A DNA stretch of 38,947 nt from Alphaproteobacteria bacterium (GCA_025359785.1 JANYET010000009.1:1-38947); one strand, 5' to 3'; positions 22,294-31,064 are shown, counted from the stretch's first letter. Numbers and translations are program-made. Notes: generated from the sequence alone by a model not told the origin.

Positions 22294-23568
22294 TCAGGGT
22301 TTCACCAGCGCGTCGTAGATCCAGGTGCGGTTCTTGCGCTGGTAGTCCATGGCCAGCTCGCGGGTCTGGACCATGAAGACCATGAAGAGGTCGTTCTTCG
22401 GGTCCACCCAGAACTCCGTCCCGGCGATGCCCCACCAGCTGAACGTGCCATTGCCCGGCCGCTGCAGCGTGTCGTCGAGCACCAGGGAAAAGCCCAGGCC
22501 AAAGCCCATGCCGGCGCCTGGGAAGAACAGGCCTGCCTTGCGCATCTGCGGCGTCGTCTCGTCCTGGCGCATGCGCATCAGGGTCTCTGTCTTCAGGATG
22601 CGGACGCCCTTGTACTGGCCGCCGCCCTCCAACATCAGGACGAAGCGCAGATAGTCCTCGGCGGTCGAGGAGATGCCGCCGCCGCCGGAGAGCAGCGAGG
22701 GCTTCTTGGCATAGTCGTAGTAGACGCTCGGATCACCCTTGGCGGGCTCGGCGAAGCGTTTGCGCTGGGCCTCCGGCTGGGAAAAGCCGGTGTCGGTCAT
22801 GCCGAGCGGACCGGTCACCCGTTCCTTGACCAGAACGTCCAACGGCTTGCCGCCGGCCGCCTCCACGACGGCGCCGAGCACGTCGGTGGACCGCGAGTAG
22901 TACCAGGCGGTCCCGGGCTCAGAGCGCAGCGGCAGTTTGGCGATCACCCGGGCGTACCCGCGCGTGGTCACCTGATCGTTGTTCTCGCCGCCCGCCGCCC
23001 AGGCCTTGGAGATCGGCGTCGTCGGCTGGATGAAGCCGTAGATCAGCCCCGAGGTATGGCTCATCAGGTTGCGCACCAGCATCGGCCGGGTCGCGGGCTT
23101 GGTCGTGCCGTCCGGCTGCCAGACCACCAGGTTGGCGTATTCCGGCAGGTATTTCGAGACCGGCGCGTCGAGGTCCAGCTTGCCCTCTTCCACCAGGGTC
23201 ATGGCCGTCACGGAGACGATCGGCTTGGACATCGAGAAGACGCGGAAAATGGTCTCGTCGGTCATCGGCGCCGACTGGCCAGGACCCTGGACGCCGAAGC
23301 CTTCCTGATAGGCGACCTTGCCGTGCCGGCCGATCATCAGATAGGCGCCGGCGATCTTGCCCGCCGCCACATCGGCCTTCAGCCCGGCGCTGGCCACCGC
23401 CAGCTTGGCCGGATCGAACCCCAGCGCGGTCGGATCGGCGCGGACGATCGAGGAAACCTTCGGATCGACCACGCCCTTGGGCGCCGCTGCGACCTGCCCG
23501 CCGATCCCCAGCGCCAGCACGGCCGCCAAGACCGCGCCGGTCCGCGGGTTGATTATGCCGAAACTCAT
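22294..23568 (-). CDS. Secreted serine hydrolase, class C beta-lactamase fold
   Basis: 424 residues with a signal peptide (about 1-29, ends QVAAAP). The catalytic SxxK is SMSK (Ser112, Lys115) inside FRVFSMSKPIVSVTAMTLVEEGKLDLD. The second motif lies in PGTAWYYSRSTDVLGAVVEAAGGK, where the usual Tyr-x-Asn is YYS or YSR. GGGGISSTAEDYLRF and WWGIAGTEFWVDP are typical of the esterase/D-aminopeptidase branch. It is more likely an esterase or peptide hydrolase (family VIII type) than a true beta-lactamase. A GGGGGAT ribosome site precedes the ATG. It lies just downstream of the third PEP-CTERM gene, separated by a strong terminator. Confidence 0.87.
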   Translation of the reverse strand: MSFGIINPRTGAVLAAVLALGIGGQVAAAPKGVVDPKVSSIVRADPTALGFDPAKLAVASAGLKADVAAGKIAGAYLMIGRHGKVAYQEGFGVQGPGQSAPMTDETIFRVFSMSKPIVSVTAMTLVEEGKLDLDAPVSKYLPEYANLVVWQPDGTTKPATRPMLVRNLMSHTSGLIYGFIQPTTPISKAWAAGGENNDQVTTRGYARVIAKLPLRSEPGTAWYYSRSTDVLGAVVEAAGGKPLDVLVKERVTGPLGMTDTGFSQPEAQRKRFAEPAKGDPSVYYDYAKKPSLLSGGGGISSTAEDYLRFVLMLEGGGQYKGVRILKTETLMRMRQDETTPQMRKAGLFFPGAGMGFGLGFSLVLDDTLQRPGNGTFSWWGIAGTEFWVDPKNDLFMVFMVQTRELAMDYQRKNRTWIYDALVKP

Positions 23569-23630
23569 GAGCCATCCCCCTGTTTGGCGAAGTGATGGCG
23601 CCTTTCCGCCCGCCCTGGCAATGGCGCAAA

Positions 23631-23661
23631 GAAAACGCCGCCGGTCCTGGGACCGGCGGCG
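23631..23661 (-). terminator. Strong intrinsic terminator after the third PEP-CTERM gene
   Basis: Read on the reverse strand: a perfect 12-bp GC stem (arms 23636-23647 and 23650-23661) with a tight loop followed by TTTTC (23635-23631). It lies 28 nt after the stop codon at 23690. Confidence 0.8.
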
Positions 23662-23689
23662 CTGACTTACGCGGAACTGAAGGGTCGGG

Positions 23690-24436
23690 TTAGGCGGCGA
23701 CCGCCACCGCGCGGCGACGGCGAAGCGCCGCGCCGGCCATGCCGAAGCCGCCGATCATCAGAGCCCAGCTGGCCGGTTCAGGCACCGCGCCGCCCGTGCC
23801 GCCAATGGCGTTGACCACGATCTGGGTGGCCCACGGGGTGTCGGCGACCTGAAAGGCGGTGTCGCTGGTGATCAGGTGCAGATTGATGCCGAACACTTCG
23901 CCGGCGCCGACGTTCTTGTGACCCAGGAAGGCCGTGCCATCATTGTAGTTGGCGACTTGGGTCGCGCCGGCGAAAAAGCCGATGCTGCCGATGTAACCGA
24001 CATCGACCGTGCCGGCGCCCGGCAGGGTTACGCCGGCGAGCAGCGGATCACCGGCGGCCAGGACCGTCATGCCCGGGTTCGAGGTGCTGAAGATCGCATT
24101 GCCGCCGTTGTCGAACACTTGCAGGTCAGCCGGCAGCGAATAATTCAAGCCCGACCAGGGGGTCAGGATCAGCCGACCGCCGCCGTTCACATAGGTATCC
24201 AGCGCCGTCGTGTCGGTGAAGGAGTTGCCGTAGTGGATGACCGCGTCGAAGCCGGCGAGGCTGGCGGCGGTGTAGGAGCTGATCTCCGTCACGGTTTCGC
24301 CGGCGGCGACCAGCGAATTGTAGAGGTTCGGGGTGTAGAAGCTGCCCTGAACGATGGCGACATTACCGGCGAGCGCCGGCGCCGCAACGGTGGCCAGCGA
24401 GAGCGCGGCGACGCCGCAGAGAAGAAAACGCTTCAT
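23690..24436 (-). CDS. PEPxxWA-CTERM sorting domain protein (third copy), GATase-like body
   Basis: 248 residues from the ATG at 24436, which opens a signal peptide (MKRFLLCGVAALSLATVAAPALA). The sorting tail at about 218 reads VPEPASWALMIGGFGMAGAAL, then RRRRAVAVAA. The body differs from the other two PEP proteins: GNVAIVQGSFYTPNLYNSLVAAGETVTEI, LAGFDAVIHYGNSF and LDTYVNGGGRLILTPWSG follow the strand-helix order of the class I glutamine-amidotransferase/ThuA-like fold, without its Cys nucleophile. It may bind a surface ligand rather than catalyse. The ribosome site is weak. A strong intrinsic terminator follows. Upstream is a 409-bp AT-richer gap. Confidence 0.82.
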   Translation of the reverse strand: MKRFLLCGVAALSLATVAAPALAGNVAIVQGSFYTPNLYNSLVAAGETVTEISSYTAASLAGFDAVIHYGNSFTDTTALDTYVNGGGRLILTPWSGLNYSLPADLQVFDNGGNAIFSTSNPGMTVLAAGDPLLAGVTLPGAGTVDVGYIGSIGFFAGATQVANYNDGTAFLGHKNVGAGEVFGINLHLITSDTAFQVADTPWATQIVVNAIGGTGGAVPEPASWALMIGGFGMAGAALRRRRAVAVAA

Positions 24437-24845
24437 AATCAGAACAATCCCAACAGGACCGACGTCGTTGGCGAAATGCCCTCTCATCGATCTCCGACTG
24501 CAAGAAACAGAGCGTTCAGCATTCAGCAACTCAATTCAATTCTTAGGGGAATATTAAGCATAGAATCATCGATTAGCGATCATCGGACATAGGCATTCCA
24601 TGATATCCGGCCGGAAATCCCGGGGATTTTCATTCCTTAACGTTAAGTCTGAGAACGGGCGACGAATCGCGGACTGGCCGTCGGAATCCATTGATATCGG
24701 GAAGTCTAGGCGCCGTGGGGGAGCCCGTTCCGGCAGAAGAGCGCGGCGTTGATCTTCAGACATCCCGAGGCCACGGCTGCCTCTCGCCAGCGTCCGCGCC
24801 TCTGCTATCAATGCTCCGCCTGATCCCACGGAGCCCAACTCGCCC
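24437..24845. other. 409-bp divergent intergenic region with three adjacent dyads
   Basis: No gene is supported here. The stretch 24530-24650 is clearly richer in A/T than its surroundings and should hold the promoters of the PEP-CTERM gene and of ggt. Three palindromes follow one another: TCCGGCCGGA (24606-24615), AAATCCC-G-GGGATTT (24615-24629) and CTTAACGTTAAG (24636-24647). ATCATCG occurs twice about 15 bp apart near 24567-24588. A TTAATATT-like -10 on the reverse strand (near 24550) lacks a convincing -35. Confidence 0.5.
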
Positions 24846-26612
24846 ATGAACCGCCGGAACTTCATCGCCGCCGTGCCCGCCGCCGCGCTGGCCGGCCGCG
24901 CCTTCGCCACCAGCCGCCAGGAGAACCCGAACCGGGACCGGCCGGACGTGCGGGGCGGCGACCGGATCGACGGGGCGACCTGGGCGTCGCGCAGCGCGGC
25001 CTGGGGCATCCATGGCGCGGCGGCCACGGCGCACCCGCTGGCGACGCTGGCGGCCATCGAGATGCTGAAGGCCGGCGGCTCGGCGGTAGACGCGGCGATC
25101 GCGGCCAATGCGGTGCTGGGGTTCGGCGAGCCGATCTCTTGCGGAGTCGGCGGGGACTGCTTCGTGCTGATGTGGGACCCGGCGCAGAAGAAAGTGCTGG
25201 GCCTGAACGGCTCCGGCCGCAGTCCCAAGAGCCTGAGCCTCGCCGAACAGCGCAAGCGGGCCGGCGCCAAGGGTCTGATCAATTCCTTCGGCGCGGTCTC
25301 GGTCAGCGTGCCAGGCGCGGTCGACGCCTGGTGGACGCTGCACGGCAAGTTCGGGAAGCTGCCGTGGAAGGACCTCTTCCAACCGGCCATCCGCCACGCC
25401 GAGGAAGGCGCGCCGATCGTCCAGAACGTGGCCTATTACGTCGGCGGCTCGCAGCGGACCTTCTCCAAGCCCGAAAGCCACATCGAGGAAATCGAGAATT
25501 TCAACAGCGTCTGGGTGAAGGACGGCAAGACCCCGCGCGAGGGCGAAATCTTCCGCAATCCGCTGCTGGCCAAGACCTATCGCCTGATCGCCGAGGGCGG
25601 CGGGCGCGCCTTCTATGAGGGCGAGATCGCCGATCGTATCGAGGCCTATTTCAAGCGCATCGGCGGCTGGATGACCAAGGCGGATCTGGCCGCCCACCAC
25701 ACCGAATGGGTGGAGCCGCGCACCGTCAACTACCGCGGAACCGACGTCTGGGGCCTGCCGCCCAACAGCCAGGGCCTGGTCACCCTGCAAGCGTTGAACA
25801 TCATGGAACAGTTCGACCTGCGCGGCATGGGCTTCCAGTCGGCCGCCGCGATCCACCATTCGGTGGAGGCCAAGCGGCTGGCGTTCGAGGACCGCGCCCG
25901 GTTCTATGCCGACCCGACCTTCTACAAGCAGCCGACCGACTGGCTGCTGACGAAAGACTACGCCAGGGAACGCGCGCGGCTGATCCGACCGGACAGGATT
26001 CTGAACCCGGTCTATCCCGGCCAGGCGCCCAGCCACGGCGACACCACCTATTTCACCGTCGCCGACCAGGACGGGATGATGGTCAGCCAGATCCAGTCCA
26101 ACTATCGCGGCATGGGCTCGGGCCTGATGCCCGATGGCCTGGGCTTCATGTTCCAGAACCGCGGCGAGATGTTCGCGCTCACCGACGGCCACCCGAACCT
26201 CTACGCGCCCGGCAAGCGGCCCTTCCAGACGATTATCCCAGGCTTCGCGACCCGCGACGGCCAGCCCCTGATGAGCTTCGGCGTCATGGGCGGCGACATG
26301 CAGCCGCAGGGCCAGGCGCAGATCGTTTCCAACATCGTCGACTTCGACCTGGGGCTGCAGGAAGCCGGCGACAGCCCGCGCTGGCACCACGACGGCGGCC
26401 ACGAGCCGACCGGCGAGGCGCTGGACGTGCTGGGCACGCTGAACCTGGAGACCGGCGTCCCGGCCGCTACTCAGAAGGCGTTGGCCGACATGGGCTGGAG
26501 GCTTGGCCCAAGCCCCGGCGTCTATGGCGGCTATGAAGCGATTCAGCGCCACCCCGGCCGCTACGCCGCCGCCACCGAAATGCGCAAGGACGGCGCGGCG
26601 CTCGCCTACTGA
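24846..26612 (+). CDS. ggt: Tat-exported gamma-glutamyltransferase
   Basis: 588 residues with a twin-arginine signal (MNRRNFIAAVPAAALAGRAFA). Ntn-hydrolase proenzyme of the Ggt family: GVGGDCFVLMWDP, SFGAVSVSVPGAVDAWW and the autoprocessing site SHGDTTYFTVADQDG, where Thr400 should become the nucleophile of the small subunit. MGSGLMPDGLGFMFQNRG and TPGFATRDGQPLMSFGVMGG-type elements follow. In classic Ggt the site reads TTHYS; here the His is Tyr, as in acylase-like members, so glutathione may not be the substrate. It cleaves gamma-glutamyl or related amide bonds in the periplasm. Its TGA overlaps the next ATG by one base (TGATG). Confidence 0.87.
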   Translation: MNRRNFIAAVPAAALAGRAFATSRQENPNRDRPDVRGGDRIDGATWASRSAAWGIHGAAATAHPLATLAAIEMLKAGGSAVDAAIAANAVLGFGEPISCGVGGDCFVLMWDPAQKKVLGLNGSGRSPKSLSLAEQRKRAGAKGLINSFGAVSVSVPGAVDAWWTLHGKFGKLPWKDLFQPAIRHAEEGAPIVQNVAYYVGGSQRTFSKPESHIEEIENFNSVWVKDGKTPREGEIFRNPLLAKTYRLIAEGGGRAFYEGEIADRIEAYFKRIGGWMTKADLAAHHTEWVEPRTVNYRGTDVWGLPPNSQGLVTLQALNIMEQFDLRGMGFQSAAAIHHSVEAKRLAFEDRARFYADPTFYKQPTDWLLTKDYARERARLIRPDRILNPVYPGQAPSHGDTTYFTVADQDGMMVSQIQSNYRGMGSGLMPDGLGFMFQNRGEMFALTDGHPNLYAPGKRPFQTIIPGFATRDGQPLMSFGVMGGDMQPQGQAQIVSNIVDFDLGLQEAGDSPRWHHDGGHEPTGEALDVLGTLNLETGVPAATQKALADMGWRLGPSPGVYGGYEAIQRHPGRYAAATEMRKDGAALAY

Positions 26613-27208
26613 TGAGCGGGCCCACCTTCTTCGAAACCCCCGCCGACTGGCGCGCGTGGCTGGAGACGCATCACGCCACAGCGAGCGAACTGTCCGTGGG
26701 CTTCTGGAAGCTGGCGTCCGGCAGGGCCTCGATCACCTGGCCGCAAAGCGTGGACGAGGCGCTGAGCTTTGGCTGGATCGACGGGGTGCGGCATCGGGTC
26801 GACGATGAGGCTTACCGCATCCGCTTCACGCCCCGAAAGTCGGGCGGCATCTGGAGCGCGGTGAACCTCAAGCGCTTCGCCGAGTTGACGGCCGAGGGGC
26901 GGATCGCGCCGGCCGGCCAGGCGGCGCACGACGCCGGCAAGCATCGCACCGGGGTCTATTCCTACGAGCGCCCCGCCACCGACCTCAGCCCCGACCAGAC
27001 GCGCGAATTCCAGGCCGACGTCTCGGCCTGGGCCTTCTTCCAGGCCCAGCCGCCGGGATACCGCAAGCTTGCCATCCACCGGATCCTCGACGCCAAGACG
27101 CCGGGAACCCAGGCCAAACGGCTCGCGCTGCTGATTGACGCCTCGGCCCAGTCGCGCAGGATGGGCACAGCGACCCAGGCGGAGCCCCCCAAGATGCAAA
27201 CAACATGA
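26612..27208 (+). CDS. YdeI/OmpD-associated family protein
   Basis: 198 residues of the YdeI (bacteriocin-protection) family: FFETPADWRAWLETHHATASELSVGFWKL, then SVDEALSFGWIDGVRHRVDDEAYRIRFTPRKSGGIWSAVNLKR, and a C-terminal helix pair with PPGYRKLAIHRILDAKTPGTQAKRL. There is no signal peptide, so it is cytoplasmic. The biochemical activity of the family is unknown. It starts within the ggt stop codon and ends within the start of the MmcQ/YjbR gene (ATGA), so all three are translationally coupled. Confidence 0.85.
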   Translation: MSGPTFFETPADWRAWLETHHATASELSVGFWKLASGRASITWPQSVDEALSFGWIDGVRHRVDDEAYRIRFTPRKSGGIWSAVNLKRFAELTAEGRIAPAGQAAHDAGKHRTGVYSYERPATDLSPDQTREFQADVSAWAFFQAQPPGYRKLAIHRILDAKTPGTQAKRLALLIDASAQSRRMGTATQAEPPKMQTT

Positions 27209-27552
27209 CGCCCGCAGAGATCGACGCCATCGCCATGGCCTTTCCCGGCGTCGAGAAGGGCATGAGCTACGGCTCGCCCGCCTACAAGCTGAACGGCAAG
27301 TTCTTCACCCGCCTGCGCCGGGACGACCAGTCCATGGTGCTCATGGAGGTGAGCCACGACGAGCGGGAGATGCTGATGGAGGCCGAGCCCGCGACGTTCC
27401 ACTTCACTGCCCACTACAAGGACTATCCGTGCGTGCTGGCGCGGATCGAGAGCCTGCATCCAGGCTCGTTCCGCAACTTCCTGGAACGCCGCTTCCGCAA
27501 GATCGCCAAAAAGACCGCGATCAAGGCCTGGGAAGCCGCCGCGACATCTTGA
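27205..27552 (+). CDS. MmcQ/YjbR family protein (second)
   Basis: 115 residues: AMAFPGVEKGMSYGSPAYKLNGKFFTRLRRDD, then MVLMEVSHDEREMLMEAEPATFHFTAHYKDYPCVLARI, and a basic end (FLERRFRKIAKKTAIKAW). This is the MmcQ/YjbR fold, also represented at 4428-4799. The basic tail is consistent with nucleic-acid contact, but the family has no assured function. It is the last gene of the ggt-ydeI unit, overlapping the YdeI gene by 4 bp. YdeI- and YjbR-type genes are often neighbours in other bacteria, which supports a shared role. Confidence 0.85.
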   Translation: MTPAEIDAIAMAFPGVEKGMSYGSPAYKLNGKFFTRLRRDDQSMVLMEVSHDEREMLMEAEPATFHFTAHYKDYPCVLARIESLHPGSFRNFLERRFRKIAKKTAIKAWEAAATS

Positions 27553-27674
27553 CCGCCTGGAGCCCTTGCGGCTGAGGCGGTGGCGCGCGCACAACGTCCT
27601 ATGGTCGAGCACCGTCGATTCCACTCGCCTTAGGGTCGAGTCGCGGCGCCCGCGAGAGCCATGTCGGAGTCTGC

Positions 27675-28298
27675 GTGCAGCGTTTCGTCCTTCAGGAAAA
27701 TATCAAGCTGCTGGCCCGTCGCCTGGCGACCGCGGCGAGCGAGGAGGACCGGGGTCGCATTCGCGGCATCCTGGCTGCCGTCGAGCGGGAAATGTCCCTG
27801 CTGGACGCCATGGAGGCCGGCGTCCTGAGGCCAGGCGGGCGGACCCCGCGCGTCGATGACGACCCTGTCCGTGCACGCCTGATCGCCGAGTTCCGGGAGA
27901 CCTATGGCCGGTCGCCGAAGCTTGCCTCGCTGATCGATCCGGCGCCGGGCCTGGTCTTTGTCGACGTCAACGCGACCTATTGCGCCTCGACGGGCCTCAG
28001 CCATCGCGAGATCGTCGGTCGGTCGTTGTTCGACCGGTTTCCCGAAAACCCCGACGATCTGGCCGCCGACGGCCTGCATAATTTTTTCATGTCGCTGCGC
28101 AAGGTCGCCGCCACCGGCCAGCCGGACACCATGGCGCTGCTGCGCTACGACGTGCAGGATTCGGATGGGGCGTTTCGCGAACGCTATTGGCGCCCCACCA
28201 CCTCACCGCTGACCGACGCGGCCGGCGAACTGGTCTTCCTGCTGCAGGAGGTCGAAGAAGTGACGGACGAAATCCTTCAGGCGAGCCGCTCGGCCTAG
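27675..28298 (+). CDS. Single-PAS-domain protein
   Basis: 207 residues from a GTG. The N-terminal helix (about 1-50, LQENIKLLARRLATAASEEDRGRIRGILAAVEREMSLLD) looks like a coiled coil. A PAS domain fills about 80-195: LASLIDPAPGLVFVDVNATYCASTGLSHREIVGRSLFDRFPENPDD, then YWRPTTSPLTDAAGELVFLLQEVEEVTDE. There is no kinase, cyclase or HTH domain. The protein could pass a redox, light or ligand signal to a partner kinase through the helix. The nearest kinase is the sensorless HisKA_2 protein at 17360, 10 kb away, so a link is only a thought. It ends in a CTAG overlap with the lipocalin. Confidence 0.8.
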   Translation: MQRFVLQENIKLLARRLATAASEEDRGRIRGILAAVEREMSLLDAMEAGVLRPGGRTPRVDDDPVRARLIAEFRETYGRSPKLASLIDPAPGLVFVDVNATYCASTGLSHREIVGRSLFDRFPENPDDLAADGLHNFFMSLRKVAATGQPDTMALLRYDVQDSDGAFRERYWRPTTSPLTDAAGELVFLLQEVEEVTDEILQASRSA

Positions 28299-28837
28299 TT
28301 CGCGGGGGCCATCTCCGGGAATTCCAGCTTGGCGGTGTCGTAGCCCAGCGCCTTGGTGCGCGCGGTCAGCTCGGCGATGCGGGCGGCGGAGGGGTGGGCC
28401 TCGCGGGTGTAGAGGTTGATCATCTTCAGGTCGGGCGTCGCCTGGATGAACCAGCCCTCGCCATGGTCGAGCATCCAGTAGTCCCGCCCGACGGGCACGA
28501 AGCCAAACAGCCGGTAGCTCACATGCACCTTGGTGTTCTGGCCGGGATTGAGAATCTTCAGGGGGCCGGCGATCACCTTTTCCTTGCCGGTCGGGGTCTT
28601 GTCGCGGCAGCCGTCACGCTCGGTAAGCGCGGCGCCGTTCCTCAAGTAGTCGGTGTAGCCGGCGACGCAGCCGTCGGTCAGCGACATCGGCGTGCGCCCG
28701 ATCTCATACCAGCGACCGGCGAAAAAGCTGGCGGCGTCCACTGCCTTGGCGGGCTCGGGCGCGATGGGCTTGTCGGCGGCGCAGGCCACGCCGGCGATCA
28801 GCAGCGCGGCGGTGGCGGCAAGGACGAGGGTTTTCAT
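28295..28837 (-). CDS. Bacterial lipocalin
   Basis: 180 residues with a signal peptide (MKTLVLAATAALLIAGVACA). The lipocalin signature is FFAGRWYEIGRTP with the invariant Gly-x-Trp. TPTGKEKVIAGPLKILNPGQNTKVHVSYRLFGFVPVGRDYWMLD and GWFIQATPDLKMINLYTRE give the expected barrel strands. The Cys in GVACA does not sit in a good lipobox, so a soluble periplasmic protein is likelier than the lipoprotein Blc form. It probably stores or carries a hydrophobic ligand or lysophospholipid. Stop codon overlaps that of the convergent PAS gene. A promoter is proposed at 28896-28925. Confidence 0.87.
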   Translation of the reverse strand: MKTLVLAATAALLIAGVACAADKPIAPEPAKAVDAASFFAGRWYEIGRTPMSLTDGCVAGYTDYLRNGAALTERDGCRDKTPTGKEKVIAGPLKILNPGQNTKVHVSYRLFGFVPVGRDYWMLDHGEGWFIQATPDLKMINLYTREAHPSAARIAELTARTKALGYDTAKLEFPEMAPAN

Positions 28838-28895
28838 GGCGTTTGGACTCCTGGAATTCGTCTTCGATCGACGCGCGGAATGGCTCGAAGATCTG

Positions 28896-28925
28896 TTTAG
28901 CGTTCTCTTCGGGCGGCAGTTCCAA
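28896..28925 (-). promoter_or_regulatory. Candidate promoter of the lipocalin gene
   Basis: On the reverse strand TTGGAA (28920-28925) and GCTAAA (28896-28901) lie 18 nt apart, about 60 nt before the ATG. GCTAAACA resembles the Caulobacter housekeeping -10 (GCTANAWC). Confidence 0.35.
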
Positions 28926-28982
28926 CCGCGATCCTAGCCCCCTGAAGCGTGACAGGGGAGCCCCGGAACCTTAGGGAGAGGC

Positions 28983-30509
28983 ATGGCCTACAAGTCGATG
29001 CGCGAGTTCATGGGCAAGCTGGAGGCGGCGGGCGAACTGATCCGCGTCACCGAGCCCGTCTCCACCGTGCTGGAGATGACCGAGATTCACCGGCGCCTGC
29101 TGGCCACCGGCGGGCCGGCGGTGCTGTTTGAAAACGTCATCCGCGCCGACGGCGAACGCTCTGCGATGCCGTGCCTGGTGAACCTGTTCGGCACGGTCAA
29201 GCGCGTGGCGATGGGCGTGACGCTGGAGGGCCGCGAGCGGACCACGGCGGCGGACCTGCGCGAAGTCGGCGAGCTGCTGGCCTTCCTGCGCGCGCCAGAG
29301 CCGCCGCGCGGGCTGAAGGACGCCTGGGACATGCTGCCGCTCGCCAGGACGGTGATGGCCATGCGCCCGGCGACGGTGAAAAAGGCGCCGGTGCAGGAGG
29401 TCGTCTGGACTGGCGACCAGATCGATCTCAACAAGCTGCCGATCCAGACCTGCTGGCCCGGCGAGCCCGCGCCGCTGATCACCTGGCCGCTGGTGGTCAC
29501 CAAGGGCCCCTCGCGGGACCGCGAGGACGACTACAACCTCGGCATCTACCGCATGCAGGTGCTGGGGCCAGACAAGACGGTCATGCGCTGGCTCGCCCAC
29601 CGTGGCGGCGCCCAGCACCATCGGCGCTGGAAAGCCGAGGGCAAGCGCGAACCCCTGCCCGCCTGCGCGGTGATCGGCGCGGACCCCGGGACCATCCTGG
29701 CCGCCGTGACACCGGTGCCCGACACGCTGTCGGAGTACCAGTTCGCCGGGCTGATGCGTGGCGCCAAGGTCGAGCTGGTCGCGGCCAAGACCGTTCCCCT
29801 GATGGTGCCGGCCAACGCCGAGATCGTCATCGAGGGCCACGTCCTGCTGGACGACTACGCCGACGAGGGCCCCTACGGCGACCACACCGGCTATTACAAC
29901 TCTGTCGAGAAGTTCCCGATCTTCCAGGTCAGCGCGATCACCATGCGCAAGGACCCGATCTACCTGACCACCTTCACCGGCCGGCCGCCGGACGAGCCCA
30001 GCGTGCTCGGCGAGGCGCTGAACGAGGTGTTCATCCCGCTGTTGCGCCAGCAGTTCCCGGAAATCGTCGACTTCTGGCTGCCGCCGGAGGGCTGCTCCTA
30101 CCGGATCGCCGTGGTTTCGATGAAGAAGGCCTACGCCGGCCACGCCAAGCGCGTGATGATGGGCGTCTGGAGCTACCTTCGGCAGTTCATGTACACCAAG
30201 TGGGTGATCGTCGTGGACGACGACATCGACGCGCGGAACTGGAAGGACGTCATGTGGGCGCTCTCGACCCGCATGGACCCGGCCCGCGACATCACGGTGA
30301 TCGAGAACACGCCGATCGACTATCTGGACTTTGCCTCGCCGGAGTCGGGCCTGGGCTCGAAGATCGGCCTCGACGCCACCGACAAATGGTCGCCGGAGAC
30401 CCATCGCGAGTGGGGCCGCAAGCTGGCGATGGACGACGCGACGGTGGAGGCGGTCACTGAGATGTGGTCGCGCCTGGGCCTGCCGGGCGACGGCAAGCCG
30501 GTGGCATGA
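28983..30509 (+). CDS. ubiD: UbiD-family decarboxylase
   Basis: 508 residues of the prenylated-FMN-dependent UbiD family. Marks: [21 protein letters not shown] at the start, the cofactor loop [15 protein letters not shown] followed by [18 protein letters not shown] (prFMN/Mn), and the catalytic loop [17 protein letters not shown] with the conserved Glu. It should decarboxylate 3-polyprenyl-4-hydroxybenzoate in ubiquinone synthesis, the step after UbiA (gene at base 1). UbiX, which makes the cofactor, is not in the window. Since UbiD paralogues accept many aromatic acids, the substrate assignment is moderate. GGGAGAGG precedes the ATG. The MAPEG gene follows by 83 nt. Confidence 0.88.
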   Translation: MAYKSMREFMGKLEAAGELIRVTEPVSTVLEMTEIHRRLLATGGPAVLFENVIRADGERSAMPCLVNLFGTVKRVAMGVTLEGRERTTAADLREVGELLAFLRAPEPPRGLKDAWDMLPLARTVMAMRPATVKKAPVQEVVWTGDQIDLNKLPIQTCWPGEPAPLITWPLVVTKGPSRDREDDYNLGIYRMQVLGPDKTVMRWLAHRGGAQHHRRWKAEGKREPLPACAVIGADPGTILAAVTPVPDTLSEYQFAGLMRGAKVELVAAKTVPLMVPANAEIVIEGHVLLDDYADEGPYGDHTGYYNSVEKFPIFQVSAITMRKDPIYLTTFTGRPPDEPSVLGEALNEVFIPLLRQQFPEIVDFWLPPEGCSYRIAVVSMKKAYAGHAKRVMMGVWSYLRQFMYTKWVIVVDDDIDARNWKDVMWALSTRMDPARDITVIENTPIDYLDFASPESGLGSKIGLDATDKWSPETHREWGRKLAMDDATVEAVTEMWSRLGLPGDGKPVA

Positions 30510-30592
30510 CCTAGCGGAATGCGCATGTCTTGCAGGATTGGGCGAAGCGCGCGCAACTGCGCGGCTGATCGGGGCCGTTAGAGAAGAACGCC

Positions 30593-30994
30593 ATGGACGC
30601 AACGCCTTCCGGCCATGCCGCCGCCCTGTGGGTCGGGCTGCACCTGATCCTGTTGCTGGTGCTGTCGGTGCTGGTGGTGCGCCAGCGGCGCAACCACGGC
30701 GTTGTCCTGGGCGACGACAACATCCCGGCGCTGACGCAGGCCGTGCGCGCCTTCGGCAATGCCACCGAATATGTGCCGGCCGGCCTGATCGCCATCGCGG
30801 TGCTGGCCATGGCCGGCGCCGCGCCCATGGTGGTGCACGCCATGGGTCTGACGCTGTTCGTGGGCCGCGTGGCCCACGCCATCGGCCTTTCGCGCCACGG
30901 CGGATCGTCGGTGCTGAGGTCGGCGGGCGTGATCGCCACCTGGCTCGCCTACATCCTGGGCGGCGTGGCGCTGATCTTCTACGCGATCCCCTAG
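30593..30994 (+). CDS. MAPEG-family membrane protein
   Basis: 133 residues with four predicted helices. After the first helix the family motif region reads VRQRRNHGVVLGDDNIPALTQAVRAFGNATEYVPAGLIAIAVL (RAFxNxxEYVP is typical). GLTLFVGRVAHAIGLSR precedes the fourth helix. MAPEG proteins, like YecN, are glutathione-linked membrane enzymes or relatives; substrate unknown. GAGAAGAACGCC precedes the ATG. It may share a transcript with ubiD. Confidence 0.85.
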   Translation: MDATPSGHAAALWVGLHLILLLVLSVLVVRQRRNHGVVLGDDNIPALTQAVRAFGNATEYVPAGLIAIAVLAMAGAAPMVVHAMGLTLFVGRVAHAIGLSRHGGSSVLRSAGVIATWLAYILGGVALIFYAIP

Positions 30995-31064
30995 CCTAAC
31001 AGCAGACCTTCAGCTTGTGCCGGTCTGGCTTGTATGGGCCGAGCCGCTCGGCCATATCCCCCGC

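Noticed and set aside
24756..26552. Nearly 600-codon reverse frame opposite ggt
   Set aside because: Antisense to a recognisable Ggt with signal peptide; no motif, typical GC shadow.
28295..28837. Lipoprotein (Blc) call for the lipocalin
   Set aside because: The Cys in GVACA is not preceded by a proper lipobox.
28971..30602. Over 540-codon reverse frame opposite ubiD
   Set aside because: His/Arg/Gly-rich shadow with no family features; UbiD on the other strand is certain.
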